Assembly (NCBI GenBank): GCA_002105175.1
Contig: MCGE01000002.1
Span: forward strand, 2,108,001-2,172,000
Length of the DNA stretch: 64,000 nt
Direction of reading: 5' to 3'
DNA from: Absidia repens
Lineage: Eukaryota; Mucoromycota; Mucoromycetes; Mucorales; Cunninghamellaceae
Numbering within the stretch: the stretch's first letter is position 1; each line of letters opens with the position of its first letter. A program made the position numbers and the translations under genes. Positions 47,436 through 61,232 of this stretch are shown here, in pieces. The notes under the pieces were generated by a model. That model worked only from the letters and a program-made list of their open reading frames with translations. It made no database searches and was not told the origin of the DNA.

Positions 47436-48656
47436 ATGTCACTGGAAACTCTAGTCAAGGAGGTGTATTCTTCTGCAAAAGAGAACAAGAATTTATTTAT
47501 TTTTGAATCCACTTCAAGTCAAAAAGAAGCTAATGGTATTCAGGTAATGTTTTTATATTTGTACTTATCACTCAATGCGATTTACTTAATTCCTTTTTTT
47601 TTTTTTTTTGCTAGTTTCAAATAAATTATGTACCGACCCTAGCCAAGAAACCTACCGATGGAAACAATGAAAAACCTATCAATCCTTTCTTGAATCCAGA
47701 TCCAGCATTGGTGGTAAAAGAAGATGGCAATTATCGTATCTTGTTGAACAAGTTCTGTGTCGTCCCTCATCACTTGTTGATCATCACCAAAGAATACCAG
47801 CCTCAAACACTACCTCTCTTTCCACCTGATATGTTGATTGGCTGGAAGACTCTGATGAATGCCTATGGTCCTTCTAATCCAGGAATGCTCTTTTACAATT
47901 GTGGGCCCCAATCGGGTGCCAGGTAAAAAAAAAAAAAAAGCGCATATACAAGGAGATGTATGACAGGGACCAATGATTGACGGACTTTGTGTGTACTTTT
48001 CTTTTCGTATCTAGTCAGGGTCACAAGCACATGCAAATTATTCCTCTCGTAGGTGCTGGCGTGCAACCGCCTATTCAACAAGCTGTCGATAATATTGAAA
48101 ACTCGAAAGCAGGTAACAAGGATGCGTATATATAAAAAGTCTAAATTAGTGTACGAGATTTTCCCACTCATATCCCCTCGTTTTTCCTTTAGGCGAAATT
48201 TATACTCTTGATCAACTTCCATATGTACATGTACTGACACCTTTGGATCGAAAGTTTATGGACGAAAGTGCTGATGCTGCTGTTGAAGACTACTTGGGTC
48301 AAATGTTCTTTGGATTATTGGATGCCATGTTCCAGCAGCTTCGATTCCTAGATGATGACAAAGAGGCGACAAACAAAAAACCATCTTTCAACTTTATGAT
48401 AACGAGTCAATTTATGCTGTTGGTACCCAGACGACTGGAGGACGGGATTACTGAAGATGGAATCAAGTTATCGATGAATTCTTTGGGATTCGGGGGTTTT
48501 TTGTTGGCGAAAACTGAATCTGAATACAAAGCTTTACAAGCTATGCCCAATTTGATGGATTTGCTTACCCAAGTTGGATTTCCCCGGCCTTTAAATCATT
48601 CACAGGAATTGCATCAAGAGCAACAGCAAGATCAAGAAGGAACTTTGGCGACATGA
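47436..48656 (+). CDS. Ap4A phosphorylase (ATP adenylyltransferase, Apa1/Apa2 family)
   Basis: Four exons: 47436-47543, 47615-47922, 48015-48112, 48193-48656; 325 residues, the family's usual length, exactly in frame. Visible features are NPFLNPDPAL, the LLNKFCVVPHHLLIIT strand-helix, MLFYNCGPQSGAS, and the GHKHMQIIPL box. That box carries the histidine-triad-related catalytic residues near residues 141-147. The C-terminal FNFMITSQFMLLVPRR and SLGFGGFLLAK follow. It catalyses phosphorolysis of diadenosine tetraphosphate to ADP and ATP, clearing a stress-linked nucleotide. Soluble, with no targeting signal seen. Confidence 0.93.
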
Positions 48657-48943
48657 TAATCTACTACAACATTGGATTTAGATTTATAGAATATATCGGA
48701 TAGTTTTATTTTAGTTTAGCGATTACTTTTTGTATTATGATTATGGTTATTTATTGTATCTACATAATAAAATAGTTATCATTTTTATTTCCATGTTTAT
48801 TTAGGCAAAAAATTATGCTATGTAGTGGCGTTCATGTAGAGGGTGGAAGTGCGGGTTTTAAAATAACGCAAAACTCTATTTTTACATTCATCTGCTTCTG
48901 ATCTTTTTGCACCTTTTTTTTTTCTAACCTCCTTGGAGTATCA
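48657..48943. other. Ap4A phosphorylase 3' flank and Eaf7 promoter
   Basis: 287 bases between same-strand genes; AATAAAATAG near 48765. Confidence 0.7.
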
Positions 48944-49939
48944 ATGTCAGATATCAAGACCGACATTATAGAACAATCACTATCAACGATAACAAAAGCT
49001 TCAAGTGAAGGGACTGAAGACCTACAGTCAACGGAATGGGATGCATCTATGGAAATTGCTCTGTTGAATGCTATTGCAAGTTGCAAACCTGTTGGTAGGT
49101 GACATCAAAAATGAAGCTATCATGTAGCCACATTACCTGACATTCTTTGTTCTGTATCATTTAGGATTACATAGGCATTTTCGTATCATGTGTGTGCAGC
49201 GGCAATTTAACCAAAGTAGTCCATCGCAGTGCAGCATCAGTGAAATCTGGGATAGATTAAGAGAATACTATGGAATGAACACTTTGAATGAACTGGTAAA
49301 GCAACAGAAAACGCGTAAAAAATCACGATTTTTACTGAAAACTTTGAATTGTCACACTGTTATGTGTATACTATAGGAAAAAGAAGAGAAAGAAGCTGAT
49401 GATGAAACGGAGCGTCAACAAGGCCTGGAAGGACGGCATGAATTCTCGCTGCCACTACCATTCAACAGCGACAAAATGATATTTGACCACCAACGAAGTA
49501 CCACCCAAGCAAATTCATCTGCGATTGGAATGCCGCTCTCAAGTCAAACAAGAGTCAATCAGCAAGACGTGTCACCAGCGGTAACAGAATCTTCTGTGGC
49601 TTCGACGCCTGAACCAGATGAAGGTAAATATATGATTGGATGATGTGGATTGATAAAAGACCTCTTCCCCTTTTTAATTTATTTTATTTATGTGATATTT
49701 ATTTATACGAAAAAGCAACGCCATCAAGACGAACGGGACGAAGCACGCGAAAATCAGACATTGGGACACCCGAACCAGCAGTGACTCGGTCATCCATTTC
49801 ACCACCACCCTCCATTTTCTCATCCCCTTCACCATCATACAGCAATAGAAGGTCTGGTCGAGCATCATCCGTATCAAAGAACAACAATACCGCTACTGCA
49901 ACAAGCATGACGATTAGACGACAAAGCAAAAGAAAATGA
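48944..49939 (+). CDS. EAF7: Eaf7 / MRGBP, NuA4 histone acetyltransferase subunit
   Basis: Four exons: 48944-49094, 49165-49295, 49377-49623, 49716-49939; 250 residues, exactly in frame. The conserved N-terminal domain is WDASMEIALLNAIASCKPVG, then HRHFRIMCVQRQF, then ISEIWDRLREYYGMNTLNELE. It is a clear match to the MRGBP/Eaf7 pattern (W..E..L..A...KPVG..RHF). It is followed by an acidic patch and a Ser/Pro/Arg-rich disordered tail ending RRQSKRK, probably nuclear-localising. In NuA4 it sits with the Eaf3 chromodomain protein. Confidence 0.92.
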
Positions 49940-50267
49940 TATGATAGACACATGTGAATTGGTCAACAACTGGGGTACAAAGCAAATCGATATGAACACC
50001 GATCACCAATATTTCCCATCAATCCTCCCCCCCCTTTATATTCTCTTATTAGTTAGTGTGTTGCACCCATTATTTTAAAGATCCCCTTCTCTCTTTATCA
50101 CCCCCTTTTCCTGTTTCCCTCCCCCTTTTTTGTGAGTTTTTTTATTTTTTGGGAAGCGCCGATAGAAATAAATTTTCTTCTTTTTTTTTTATATTATTTC
50201 TCTTCTTCCACCTTTCTCATTTACTCTTTCACTCTCTCACTCATCCAATTGCACTATAGTGATCAAG
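49940..50267. promoter_or_regulatory. Eaf7 3' flank and desaturase promoter/leader
   Basis: 328 bases. The last 200 are strongly pyrimidine-rich (CTCTTT/CCCTTTT stretches), typical of leaders of highly expressed fungal genes. No gene seen. Confidence 0.6.
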
Positions 50268-51584
50268 ATGGCCACCAAAAGAAACGTACAATCTGATACA
50301 GGTCCTGTTATTGATGAGGCTATTCAACATGGTTGGGAAATCCCTGACTTTACTATCAAGGAAATCCGGGATGCCATTCCTGCTCATTGCTTCCGCCGTG
50401 ATACTTTCAGGTCCTTCACCTATGTATTCCATGATGTGGCTATTATCCTCGCCCTGGGGTACGCCGCCACTTTTATTGATCAATTCTCGTCTGCTTCTGC
50501 CCGTCTTGCCTTATGGCCTCTGTATTGGGTTGCTCAAGGTATTGTTGGTACTGGTGTCTGGGTTATTGGTCATGAATGCGGCCATCAAGCCTTTAGTCCC
50601 TCAAAGGTATGCCTATACATGATTGAAATTGATTTTTTCAAAATAGGGCTCATTGATTGACCTGTCTCCTTTATTTTTTCAAACAGGCTATCAACAATGG
50701 GGTAGGTATGGTGCTTCATTCTCTTTTACTTGTCCCATACCACTCTTGGAGATTCTCTCACTCTCGTCATCATAAGGCTACTGGACATATGAAAAAGGAT
50801 CAGGTAAAATGGATTTGATATGATCTTTACTGTAAATATTCATTATACTGACATTAAGGACTTTTTTTTTTCTCTCTTAGGTATTTGTCCCTCATACTCG
50901 AAAAGCCATGGGCTTACCTGCTCGTGATGCTGACCCTGAAGGTGATGGACCCCACTCTGCTATTGAGGAGACCCCCATCGCTATGTTGTATCGAATGACA
51001 TTGATGTTTGTATTTGGCTGGCCCTTGTATTTGTTCACCAACGTCACAAGTCAACCTTATCCTGGCTGGGCTTCCCACTTCAACCCTTATTGCGATATTT
51101 TGACAGCAACCAAGTATCCGAAGTATATCAATCCGTTTTGGGTTTGTTTGCAACGGTTGGTATGTTAGCTTATTGTGGTCAAGTGTTTGGTTCTTTGGCA
51201 ATGATCAAATTTTATGTGATTCCTTATCTCTTTGTGAATTTCTGGCTGGTCTTGATTACTTATCTTCAACATACTGATCCTTCTTTACCTCATTATCGTG
51301 AAAACGTGTGGAACTTCCAACGTGGTGCTGCCTTGACTGTTGATCGTTCCTACGGTGCCATTTTGAACTATTTCCATCATCATATCTCTGATACTCATGT
51401 TGCCCATCATTTCTTCTCCACCATGCCTCATTACCACGCTGAAGAAGCTACTGTACATATCAAAAAGGCCCTTGGAAAGCATTACAAGTATGATCCTACA
51501 CCTATTCCACAAGCTCTCTTCAAATCTTGGAAAGCTTGCCGTTTTGTCGAAGATGAAGGTGATGTTGTCTTTTTCAAAAACTAG
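50268..51584 (+). CDS. Membrane fatty acid desaturase, delta-12 (oleate) type (one-base frameshift in the sequence)
   Basis: Three exons: 50268-50606, 50687-50803, 50881-51584; 386 residues after one base is restored. The three iron-binding histidine boxes are present: HECGH at about 102-106, HSRHH at about 137-141 and HVAHH at about 325-329. Conserved stretches (PLYWVAQGIVGTGVWVIGHE, VPYHSWRFSHSRHHKATGHM) are typical of FAD2-like enzymes. It converts oleate to linoleate in the ER, using cytochrome b5 as donor. A delta-15 or bifunctional activity cannot be excluded. The frame breaks at TTTT 51098-51101, where NPYCDI needs a fifth T to reach FDSNQVSEVYQ. The three boxes straddle the break, so an enzyme truncated there would be dead; I regard the break as an error. 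Confidence 0.93.
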
Positions 51585-51793
51585 ATTTTTTTTATCCTCC
51601 CATTTTATTTTACCCAACCTTTTTGTGTATTACACCCCTTCTTAATAATTTACTGCCATCATCTTCATCCTTTCCTCGGTCATCACAACTCCACATACTT
51701 TATACTTGTTTTATCTTCCTCAAAAACTATATTATCATATAAATACATTTATTTTCATATTTTGTCTACTTCTCATTTATTTCTGTGTATGTA

Positions 51794-51848
<55 letters not shown>

Positions 51849-52719
51849 TTGCATCCTATCATCCGTATCATTTTATTCCTCCCGCCTTTTATTTTCACTT
51901 TATCATGCTTATTGATCATTATTGTATTACACTGTACGATTCAACTAAAACGACTCGAACAGTAACAATTATCAACAGTTATTTTTTAATGTGCAGGTAA
52001 ACCCCCGCAACCCCCCAATCTTGCTACGACTTACATGAACAAAGTCTGTAGTCAACTCCTGTTTCTAATTTGTTGCATAGAGATTTATGTGTTGACAGAG
52101 CATTGACGCACTGGAAATGCTGATAAGTAGGTATGTCATGTGCAACTTGGAACAGCATCTTACTTATATATAGATGTTTGCGTTTTTTTTTTTTTTCATT
52201 AGCCTCATTATTCCTTTGAGGGTGTATGATTTTAGGGTGCGCAACCGGCATCGCTCAGTGTCATTCACTCAAAAGAATGTTTGTAAACTAAATCACTTTG
52301 AATCGGTTGAAATGAACTTTGTTACATTTTGTAGTTATAGAAATTATTATTTTATCTTCTTCCACTATATTATTTTTTAAATAAAAACCATCATTCATTT
52401 ACGTTTATCTTGTTTATTTTGGATTGCCATTGTTATTATTGCTTTTTGTCTCTATAGCAGTGTATATGCGATCATAGTTAAAAAAAAATACTCCCTATCA
52501 TCACTAAAAAAAAAAGCTGCTTCTTATGATCGCCATACAGTACACTACAGCAGGAACTCACAATAACGATATCAGCGGGAAAATAAAATTGAATCGTTAT
52601 TCTTATGTATATAAACAAGATATATCTAGCAATACAACGGTCTTCAGGAACGTCCCTTCGTGTTTTTTCATCGACATGAAAAGGGTAGCTCAACAATCAG
52701 AACTGCAGTACACAGAAAA
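51585..52719. other. Desaturase 3' flank and intergenic
   Basis: Contains a compound (TA)n(TG)n microsatellite at about 51799-51848. The stretch 52660-52719 directly precedes repeat copy H and includes GGTAGCTCAACAATCAG, which resembles a tRNA D-arm/A-box. No gene seen. Confidence 0.6.
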
Positions 52720-53420
52720 CATTCAAATCCCGCCCACGTGAATATTTATTTTCTCCTTCAATTTTTTTTTTTTCGCTTTCTTTTTCTTTCTTCTTCATTC
52801 AACTCCTACGGGGTTAATTTGAACTTAGAATACTGTCAGGACTAGTTTAGAAGGGGATTCAGCTCAGGGATTACAAGATGCATGGGGAAACCCTTTCATT
52901 CTGGATTCAGGATTTATGACCACCATGTCGGCTTTTTTGTGCTTTCATTAGCTTAGCTTAGTGTTAGTTTGTCCATAGTTTGTATATATACCTAAATAAA
53001 TTATATATCTTTTTACTTGCTTCAAAGAAAAATGTCCCATTAGTCTCTCTCATGTTTTGTGCAATAGATCCCATTTTACCTTCACCGCCTTAGACTAGTG
53101 TGGCAGTTGTTGTGCTTCAGTAAAAGACGTCCATTTTCGTTTGCTCATTAGCTTCAATTTTGCAAACATCCTTTTAGATTGATATTGTCCATTCTTTTGA
53201 TTCCCAATAGTCTCTCACATGTTACTTCCCATAGATCTTGTAGTGTATTTTGTCTTTGGCGAGTGTTATGGCGTGGGTTCGGCTTGAAAATATTTCATTA
53301 GGGAGTTTTATCGTTTTTAGTGTATTCTATCAGTATTTAGAGCTCACCAAAACGATAGTAATAGACAAAATAGAAATTGTTCATTTATATTTTTATATCT
53401 TTGACGGGGGAGATGATTTG
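52720..53420 (+). repeat. Dispersed non-coding repeat, copy H
   Basis: Head ATTCAAATCCCGCCCACGTG at 52721-52740 is the cleanest in the window. It is followed by a T-rich tract, core CAGGACTAGTTTAGA at 52836, GGATTACAAGATGCATGG, and TTAGCTTAGCTTAGTGTTAG. AAATAAATTATAT and GCTTCAAAGAAAAATGTCCC then appear. The 3' end is uncertain. It forms a tail-to-tail inverted pair with copy I. Confidence 0.75.
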
Positions 53421-53984
53421 CTATGCATTTTACTCAAATTTATTGTTTTTGCACGAGTTAGGAACAAAATCTAGGAATTTATATATATATATATATATAA
53501 AAAGATTGAAGTCGATCAAGTGTGAAGAGTATTGGTCCTCTTCGTCAAAGTCTAAAAAAAAAAAAACGATAAAACTGAAGGGTACCAGCCTCCTCTGATT
53601 CCCAAATTCTCATCAAATTTTCGCTTGGGAGCCTAGAAAAATTGAAATGGTCCTGAACAGGGCGATTTTCCAAATACGATAGGGTTAAATATACAACAAT
53701 GGTGAAGGAAGATCGATCTTGTTCTGCACAGTCCTTGTAAAAGGATCCGAAAGCTGGTGAATTATTTATATCGCATTTGATAGTCAAAAAAAATAAAATA
53801 ATAATTCTACTGACTTATTCAGAAGCGTGCTCGCAATGAGCACAGAATCAGGTGGCTACCCCAAACCTCACCTAATTCACCTTTGTATATTTTATAATAT
53901 TTAATTCATATATTATCGTGAATCCCCTCCGCACTCCTACAAAAAAAGTTTTTCAGTATTCAAAGGTTCTGATAGTAGAGGTTT
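53421..53984. other. Spacer between inverted repeats H and I
   Basis: About 0.56 kb of AT-rich sequence with a short TA microsatellite (53481-53498). No supported gene. Confidence 0.6.
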
Positions 53985-54605
53985 AAGGTTTTTATTTTTT
54001 TTCTAAAAAAGAGGATGTATTTTATTGAAGCGTAAGCATAAAACGCGAATATTAGCAAAAATAAAAAAATGTCTCATGGACGTAGCATGAGAGAGAATAA
54101 TATGATATTAGAAGAATGATCAACACTTATCTAATGAGAGAATTATAAAAAGGAAACTAATGTCCTGTACAAAGTATGAGAATGACCTAAGAAATATCTT
54201 TTATTGAAGCATATCAGCTGTTGACATTATCCTAAAGGGGTGATGGTAAAAATGGATCTATCTACTGTACAAGACATGGGGGAGACTAATGGGACATATG
54301 ATCATTGAGGTACATAGAGAGAGATATCTTTTATTCAGTTGTAGATCTAACTATAGACAAGCTAATACTAAACTAAGCTAATGGAGGATCCAAAAAGACA
54401 GCTTATGATTGTTCCCAATCCTGAATCCAAAATGAAAGGGGTTTCCCATGCATTTTGCAATCCCTGAGATGAATCCCCTTCTAAGCTGGTCCTGACGCTA
54501 TTCTAAGATCACCATAGCATTAATGAGGTTATATTGTTGAAGGAAGAAAAAAAAAAAAAGAAATGAACGAGAGCGAATTAAAAATCATTTGCGCGGGATT
54601 TGAAA
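53985..54605 (-). repeat. Dispersed non-coding repeat, copy I
   Basis: Reverse orientation. The head reads TTTCAAATCCCGCGCAAATG from 54604 leftward. CTTAGAAGGGG...CAGGGATTGCAAAATGCATGG in complement lies at about 54430-54490, and TTTTATTGAAGCAT motifs at about 54020 and 54200. Its head differs from the others in reading GCGCAAATG instead of CACGTG. Confidence 0.72.
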
Positions 54606-54817
54606 TGTTGTTGTGGGTTACTCTTTGGAACTTCAGTTTTCGGATGATCAGACGGGAAGTAATTTTGTATTTCAAGTTTTATGGTTACCTTTTTATGGCA
54701 AAAACATTGGCACAAAAAATAAAAATTGGAATGGAGATAGGAAACTGAGCATCTTGCTTTTTTTATTAACATGTTCCTAAAAAAATGTCACCCGCTAAAA
54801 TAAGTTGCCCCTGTCTT

Positions 54818-54853
<36 letters not shown>

Positions 54854-55587
54854 CAGTGTCTCGAAAAATATGAACAAATCACAATCACAAGTTCAAACAC
54901 TGCGTATTAAGAGTAATGGAGTTTCTTCGGAATCGTCACAAAATTTAATAATCTTATTCCCGTTCGCTTGGCACAGCGCCACGCTGAGCAAATTGATATA
55001 CCTTAAAAGGGGTGCGCCTCAAAGTATGACAATGCGGCGTCAACACCTTCCATACCAAGGTTTGATTATTTTACCTTAACCAGCACGTTTTCCGAGAATT
55101 TCAAGTAACACAAATGATCGATTTTGAAAAATGTCAGTGGAAAGAGAGGGACTGGGATCTGATAATAACCAGAGGAGACAGACACTGGATCCGGATTTTT
55201 ATAGTTGGTGTCCACAGTATTGCAGTATGAAAAAAAAAAAAAATAAAAAAAAAAAAAACAGTAAATGCGAAGCAAATAACAGGACTGCATAAAATGATAT
55301 TTGGAACAATCGTTTCTATTGATTGATCGGAATAATATGCTCTGTGACCCAGTAATATACACACTGTAATAAATATTCAAATACATAGTGTAATTCAAGA
55401 AGATAAATTTTATTCTAAAAATATCGTATTATAAATAATAAATTAAAAAAATATGGTTGCAAATACTAATAAGAATATTAATACTAATACAAAACAACCA
55501 CAAAGATGTGCTATACTATGCCATACTGCAGTATAATATTGCAATCTCTACTAATCTAAGCATAAAGGTCTAAACTACATGGTTTGT
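54606..55587. other. Intergenic with 30-base A tract
   Basis: A run at 54819-54848. The part below 55588 is the MAP-kinase 3' flank. No gene seen. Confidence 0.65.
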
Positions 55588-57552
<1,965 letters not shown>

Positions 57553-57754
57553 AAAATAAGAGAAAGGGACAAGGCGGCTAGAACGGGAAGAGAGGGAAAG
57601 AAAAGTGAGAACCGCCTCTTGGCTTTTTGTGTATTAAGTCCCTGTTTCTTGGAGTTTCAATCTCCGTCTCAACATTCAGCTTTTTATAGTTTTTCACAGA
57701 AAAAAAAAACCCCCCAAAGCAGAGGCAAATCCTCCCCCCCCTTTTCTTTATTCC
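57553..57754. promoter_or_regulatory. Bidirectional promoter, MAP kinase / ANCHR-like gene
   Basis: Only 202 bases separate the two divergent ATGs. It contains GGCGG and CCGCC about 35 bases apart, a poly-A/poly-C patch and a pyrimidine run before 57755. A gap this short implies shared regulatory sequence. Confidence 0.6.
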
Positions 57755-58847
57755 ATGTCCTCGGATAAAAATAACATCAGTGGTAATAATGACAACGACG
57801 AAGATTTCACGAACCGCGTCAATCGACTCTTAGATAAGGGCAAGGAACTACCTTCCGAGTAAGCTTAAACGTCCCCCCAGCTGATCTCCCTTTTTTCTCT
57901 CACACGTCTTCTGTTTTTGCTCTTTGGTTTTTTTTTTAGCGATGAACTTGCTCAACGATTCAAAAAGGTGTTTCATTCACAACCTATTGCGAGTGAAGTG
58001 CAGAAATTGGATTACAGTATTCCGAACAATGCTCACGATGAAGAGGTACCGTATGTTATGATTTTTGCAATATGTCAATATGTATTCACCTTTTTTTCTT
58101 AGGTTGAACAATATCTTTTGGAAGCACAATTACTGCAAACTGACAACAGCGAGGAAGATGATAACGATGATGATGATTATCTTGCCGATATTTTGAATAG
58201 CCACGCACTCGATGTATCTATGGAGGGAACATCAACGTCTCCAGGAAAACAACGACAACAGCAACAGCAGCAGCGACAGCACGATAAAACGCTGAAGGCG
58301 TGGCAATCTACCTTTCTGGGAGCTGGAACTGGGGATGAGGACATTGTGATTGATAACCGTGGACACGAACTAATACAGCAACTGAAGGATCAAGTGGCGG
58401 TGGAAAGCAAATATGCCGCTTTTGAGCAACAACGGGATGACGCATTAGAAAGGCGGTATTTGGCTTTAAAGAAGGACAGCGGCGACATTATCAATGGTAG
58501 ATCATCACCATCTTCTCAAGTAGGAAACCAGACGTCAACTTTTTCCGATAGCTCAACTTCCCATCCTCGTGGCACTGTTCCCAAACCTTTAGAGTTTGCT
58601 GACCTACATGATGAAATGGACGATTGGTGCTGTAAGATTTCTAAAAAAAAAAAATACATGGTCTTTATCATTGCTTTTATTTAATTCCGTATTTTTGATG
58701 ATAGGTGTATGTAACGAAGATGCTGTGCTTGAATGCGAAGACTGTGACGGCGATCGATTCTGTCGACAATGCTTCTATGATGGTCATCAAAGTGATATGG
58801 CAGATTATGGATTCTCCAAACACCGGGCGAAGAAATATACCAAGTAG
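57755..58847 (+). CDS. ANCHR (ZFYVE19)-like protein with C-terminal zinc finger, without FYVE domain
   Basis: Four exons: 57755-57858, 57940-58045, 58103-58631, 58705-58847; 293 residues, exactly in frame. The N-terminus is acidic and hydrophilic (NRVNRLLDKGKELPSDDELAQRF). Then comes a possible ESCRT-binding helix (EEVEQYLLEAQLLQTD), a Gln-rich run and a coiled-coil-like region. The C-terminal zinc finger has the order CCVCNEDAVLECEDC, FCRQCFYDGH, then a final His. That closely follows the B-box-like end of animal ANCHR, an abscission-checkpoint regulator. Animal ANCHR also has an N-terminal FYVE finger, which is absent here. Function by homology only. It shares a promoter with the MAP kinase. 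Confidence 0.8.
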
Positions 58848-59947
58848 TTATGAGTTAGTATTTGAATAGCGTAGTTATAGCGTAATTATAGTTTTATATT
58901 TATTGTCTTGTTTGGCTGTTTAATAAAACATTACTCTTTTTTTAATTATGTATTGTTGATGTTGATTCGCCCAGGTTGGATAGTGTGGTATGGTATATAT
59001 GGGACAATAGGATTGGACAAAATGTCATCATTAAGTTATTTTTTATGCTTTAATTGCATTCATATAAAAGGATAGATGATTTGCTTTTTCAATTAAAAGA
59101 TTTGCGTGAAATAAAAGAATGATTTGGGTCAAGAGTAAAAAAAACCCATATGTAAAGTTATTCATATATGAGGATCTTACCGAGCGAATCGTAATTGGGT
59201 TAGGATAACGATAGCTATCCAGGAAATCTTACTGTTGTCATTTTCTTGAGGGGTTGAGTGTATGTTGTCACGATGAGGACGTCTTCTGTTGTATTGTGAC
59301 CGTTATCACTAGTATATAGCAGTACTGTACTGTAGTATAGAAAAGAGCCAAAGAAAAGACAAGAGACAGGAAAAAATGATATATGAGGTTATGATATCAT
59401 AACCCTTTCTGTAAACCCGAGCAACGTGACATGCAGCATTAGAAACTATGATTACTCTATTTAGATATAACTATCACTGTAAACAATGCTTCATTATCAT
59501 GTAAACTGTGGTATGATAACCCTTTTTTAAAATAGCGATCATATCATATGTGCTGACTATGTATGTAGGGTAATGAAATGCTCCATTTATACTACTATAT
59601 ATACTAGTATCGTCATAAATACAATCACGCAAGAACCATATTGTTATTTTTACAATGAGTATATGCTTCGAAAACGTCACGCCCGTTGGTGTCTTCTGGA
59701 GTGGTATTACCTAGAATTTCACTAAAAAAGGAAATTATTATGCAATCCCCTCTTTTTTTTATTATTACTTTGTACTAAAACAGGATGCCTATGATACAGT
59801 GTTAGTAAGGAAGTGAAAAGATCTCGGTCTCACAGAAAGTGATACGAATATTTATTTTGATTGATAATAAAAAGTTAAACCACACAATTTAAATAGTGAA
59901 AGTTGATAAGGTTTTGTTGGTTTTTCGTTGAGGACCGCAAGAGGCCA
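58848..59947. other. Intergenic; 18-bp perfect palindrome
   Basis: About 1.1 kb, AT-rich. A perfect 18-base palindrome, GGTTATGATATCATAACC, lies at 59387-59404. Its TATGATAACCC half recurs near 59512. No gene seen. Confidence 0.6.
59387..59404. repeat. 18-bp perfect palindrome
   Basis: GGTTATGATATCATAACC equals its own reverse complement. It could be a dimer-binding site or chance in AT-rich DNA. Confidence 0.9.
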
Positions 59948-60002
59948 ACTTTTCAAATGCCGTCGTGTGAATTTTTATTTTCTCCAATCCTTTTTTTTTC
60001 TA

Positions 60003-60037
<35 letters not shown>

Positions 60038-60790
60038 CGTTCGCCATTTAACTTCTTTGAGATTATTGTTGATCTTATATTAGTGTCAGGACTAGTTTAG
60101 AACGGTTTTCAGAGCAGGGATTACAAGATGCATGGGGAAACCTTTTTCATTTCGAATCTAGGATTTTAGATCGCCAGTGGTTGCTTTTTGGGGCCTCCAC
60201 TAGCTTAGTTTAGTGTTTGTTTGACCATAGTTTGAATCTATATTTAAATAAAATATGTCTTTTTTACTTGTTTCAATGAAAAATGTCCCATTTGTTTTTC
60301 TCATGTCTGGTACAATAGATTCCTGTTTTTTACGACCATCACCCTTTTTAATTAGTGTTGGTCATTCTTCTGATCTCACATGCATCCCCCCATTCGTCCT
60401 CCAATACATCCATCATTTATATTTCATTTTACAATGAGCGCATCTTTAGTTTTAGTGTCTACCAATATGTTTTAATAAAATACGTCCTTTTCATTATCCA
60501 TACTCTAGCCTATCGTATATTAAACAATGCAGTTCTTGTAACAGTTTGTGAGAGACTTACCAGAAGCGTGCTCTATAACCCTCCCCCCCCACTATGAGTA
60601 CTCTCTCCATGAACTAGTTGGCAGTCTTAGATCACTTGCTATCAAAAATAACCACATCTCTGCTCCACCAATCATATAAATAAATCTAGGTCGTGCTCTG
60701 TGTGTATGTGATGCTATAAAATGTATGGCATTGCTTTCTAATTTATCTATAACTACTTGCCCTGCCCCTGAGACCTCGTTACTGGTTGAC
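59948..60790 (+). repeat. Dispersed non-coding repeat, copy J
   Basis: Head TTTTCAAATGCCGTCGTGTG at 59950 and a T-rich tract come first. The core GTCAGGACTAGTTTAGAACG at about 60083 and GGATTACAAGATGCATGGGG follow. TTTCAATGAAAAATGTCCC lies at about 60270, and AATAAAATATGTC and TTTTAATAAAATACGTCC at about 60247 and 60470. The 3' part contains a C run and ends uncertainly near 60790. Confidence 0.75.
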
Positions 60791-61232
60791 ATTTATATAG
60801 CACTTTATGTAAATGGTAATTTTATTCTTACTCTATCCATTTATATCAATGATTTTCCCATATAATCAGTAATTCCCTGATTCCAAAACTCTTGAATTCT
60901 ACAATACTACAGTGGCAAAGATCACAGTTAATCAGCAGCACCTACAATGACGATGTATAAAAAAAAAAAAGCTAATAAAACAATACAGTAGGATAAATTG
61001 TTTGAGGCAATGTACATTTAAACATTATCATCTTTTATTTGAGTAAAAAACAATAGCAAAAAAATGCAAATGATTGACATGAAATCTATGACAGACTAAT
61101 ATTTTTATCTAAAAGGAATGTAATCCCTACTAATCAATAAAAAGAATGCTAGTGCCGTAGTTTATGAGTAGAACCTATTAAGAATAAGAAGAATGAGCAT
61201 GAAATACAGTGAAATATATATTTGTTTTTCGC
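60791..61232. other. IQGAP 3' flank
   Basis: AT-rich sequence with A runs, no gene seen. Confidence 0.65.

Noticed and set aside
52681..52740. True tRNA gene at the head of repeat H
   Set aside because: No acceptor stem or proper anticodon arm can be formed; only A- and B-box-like words are present.
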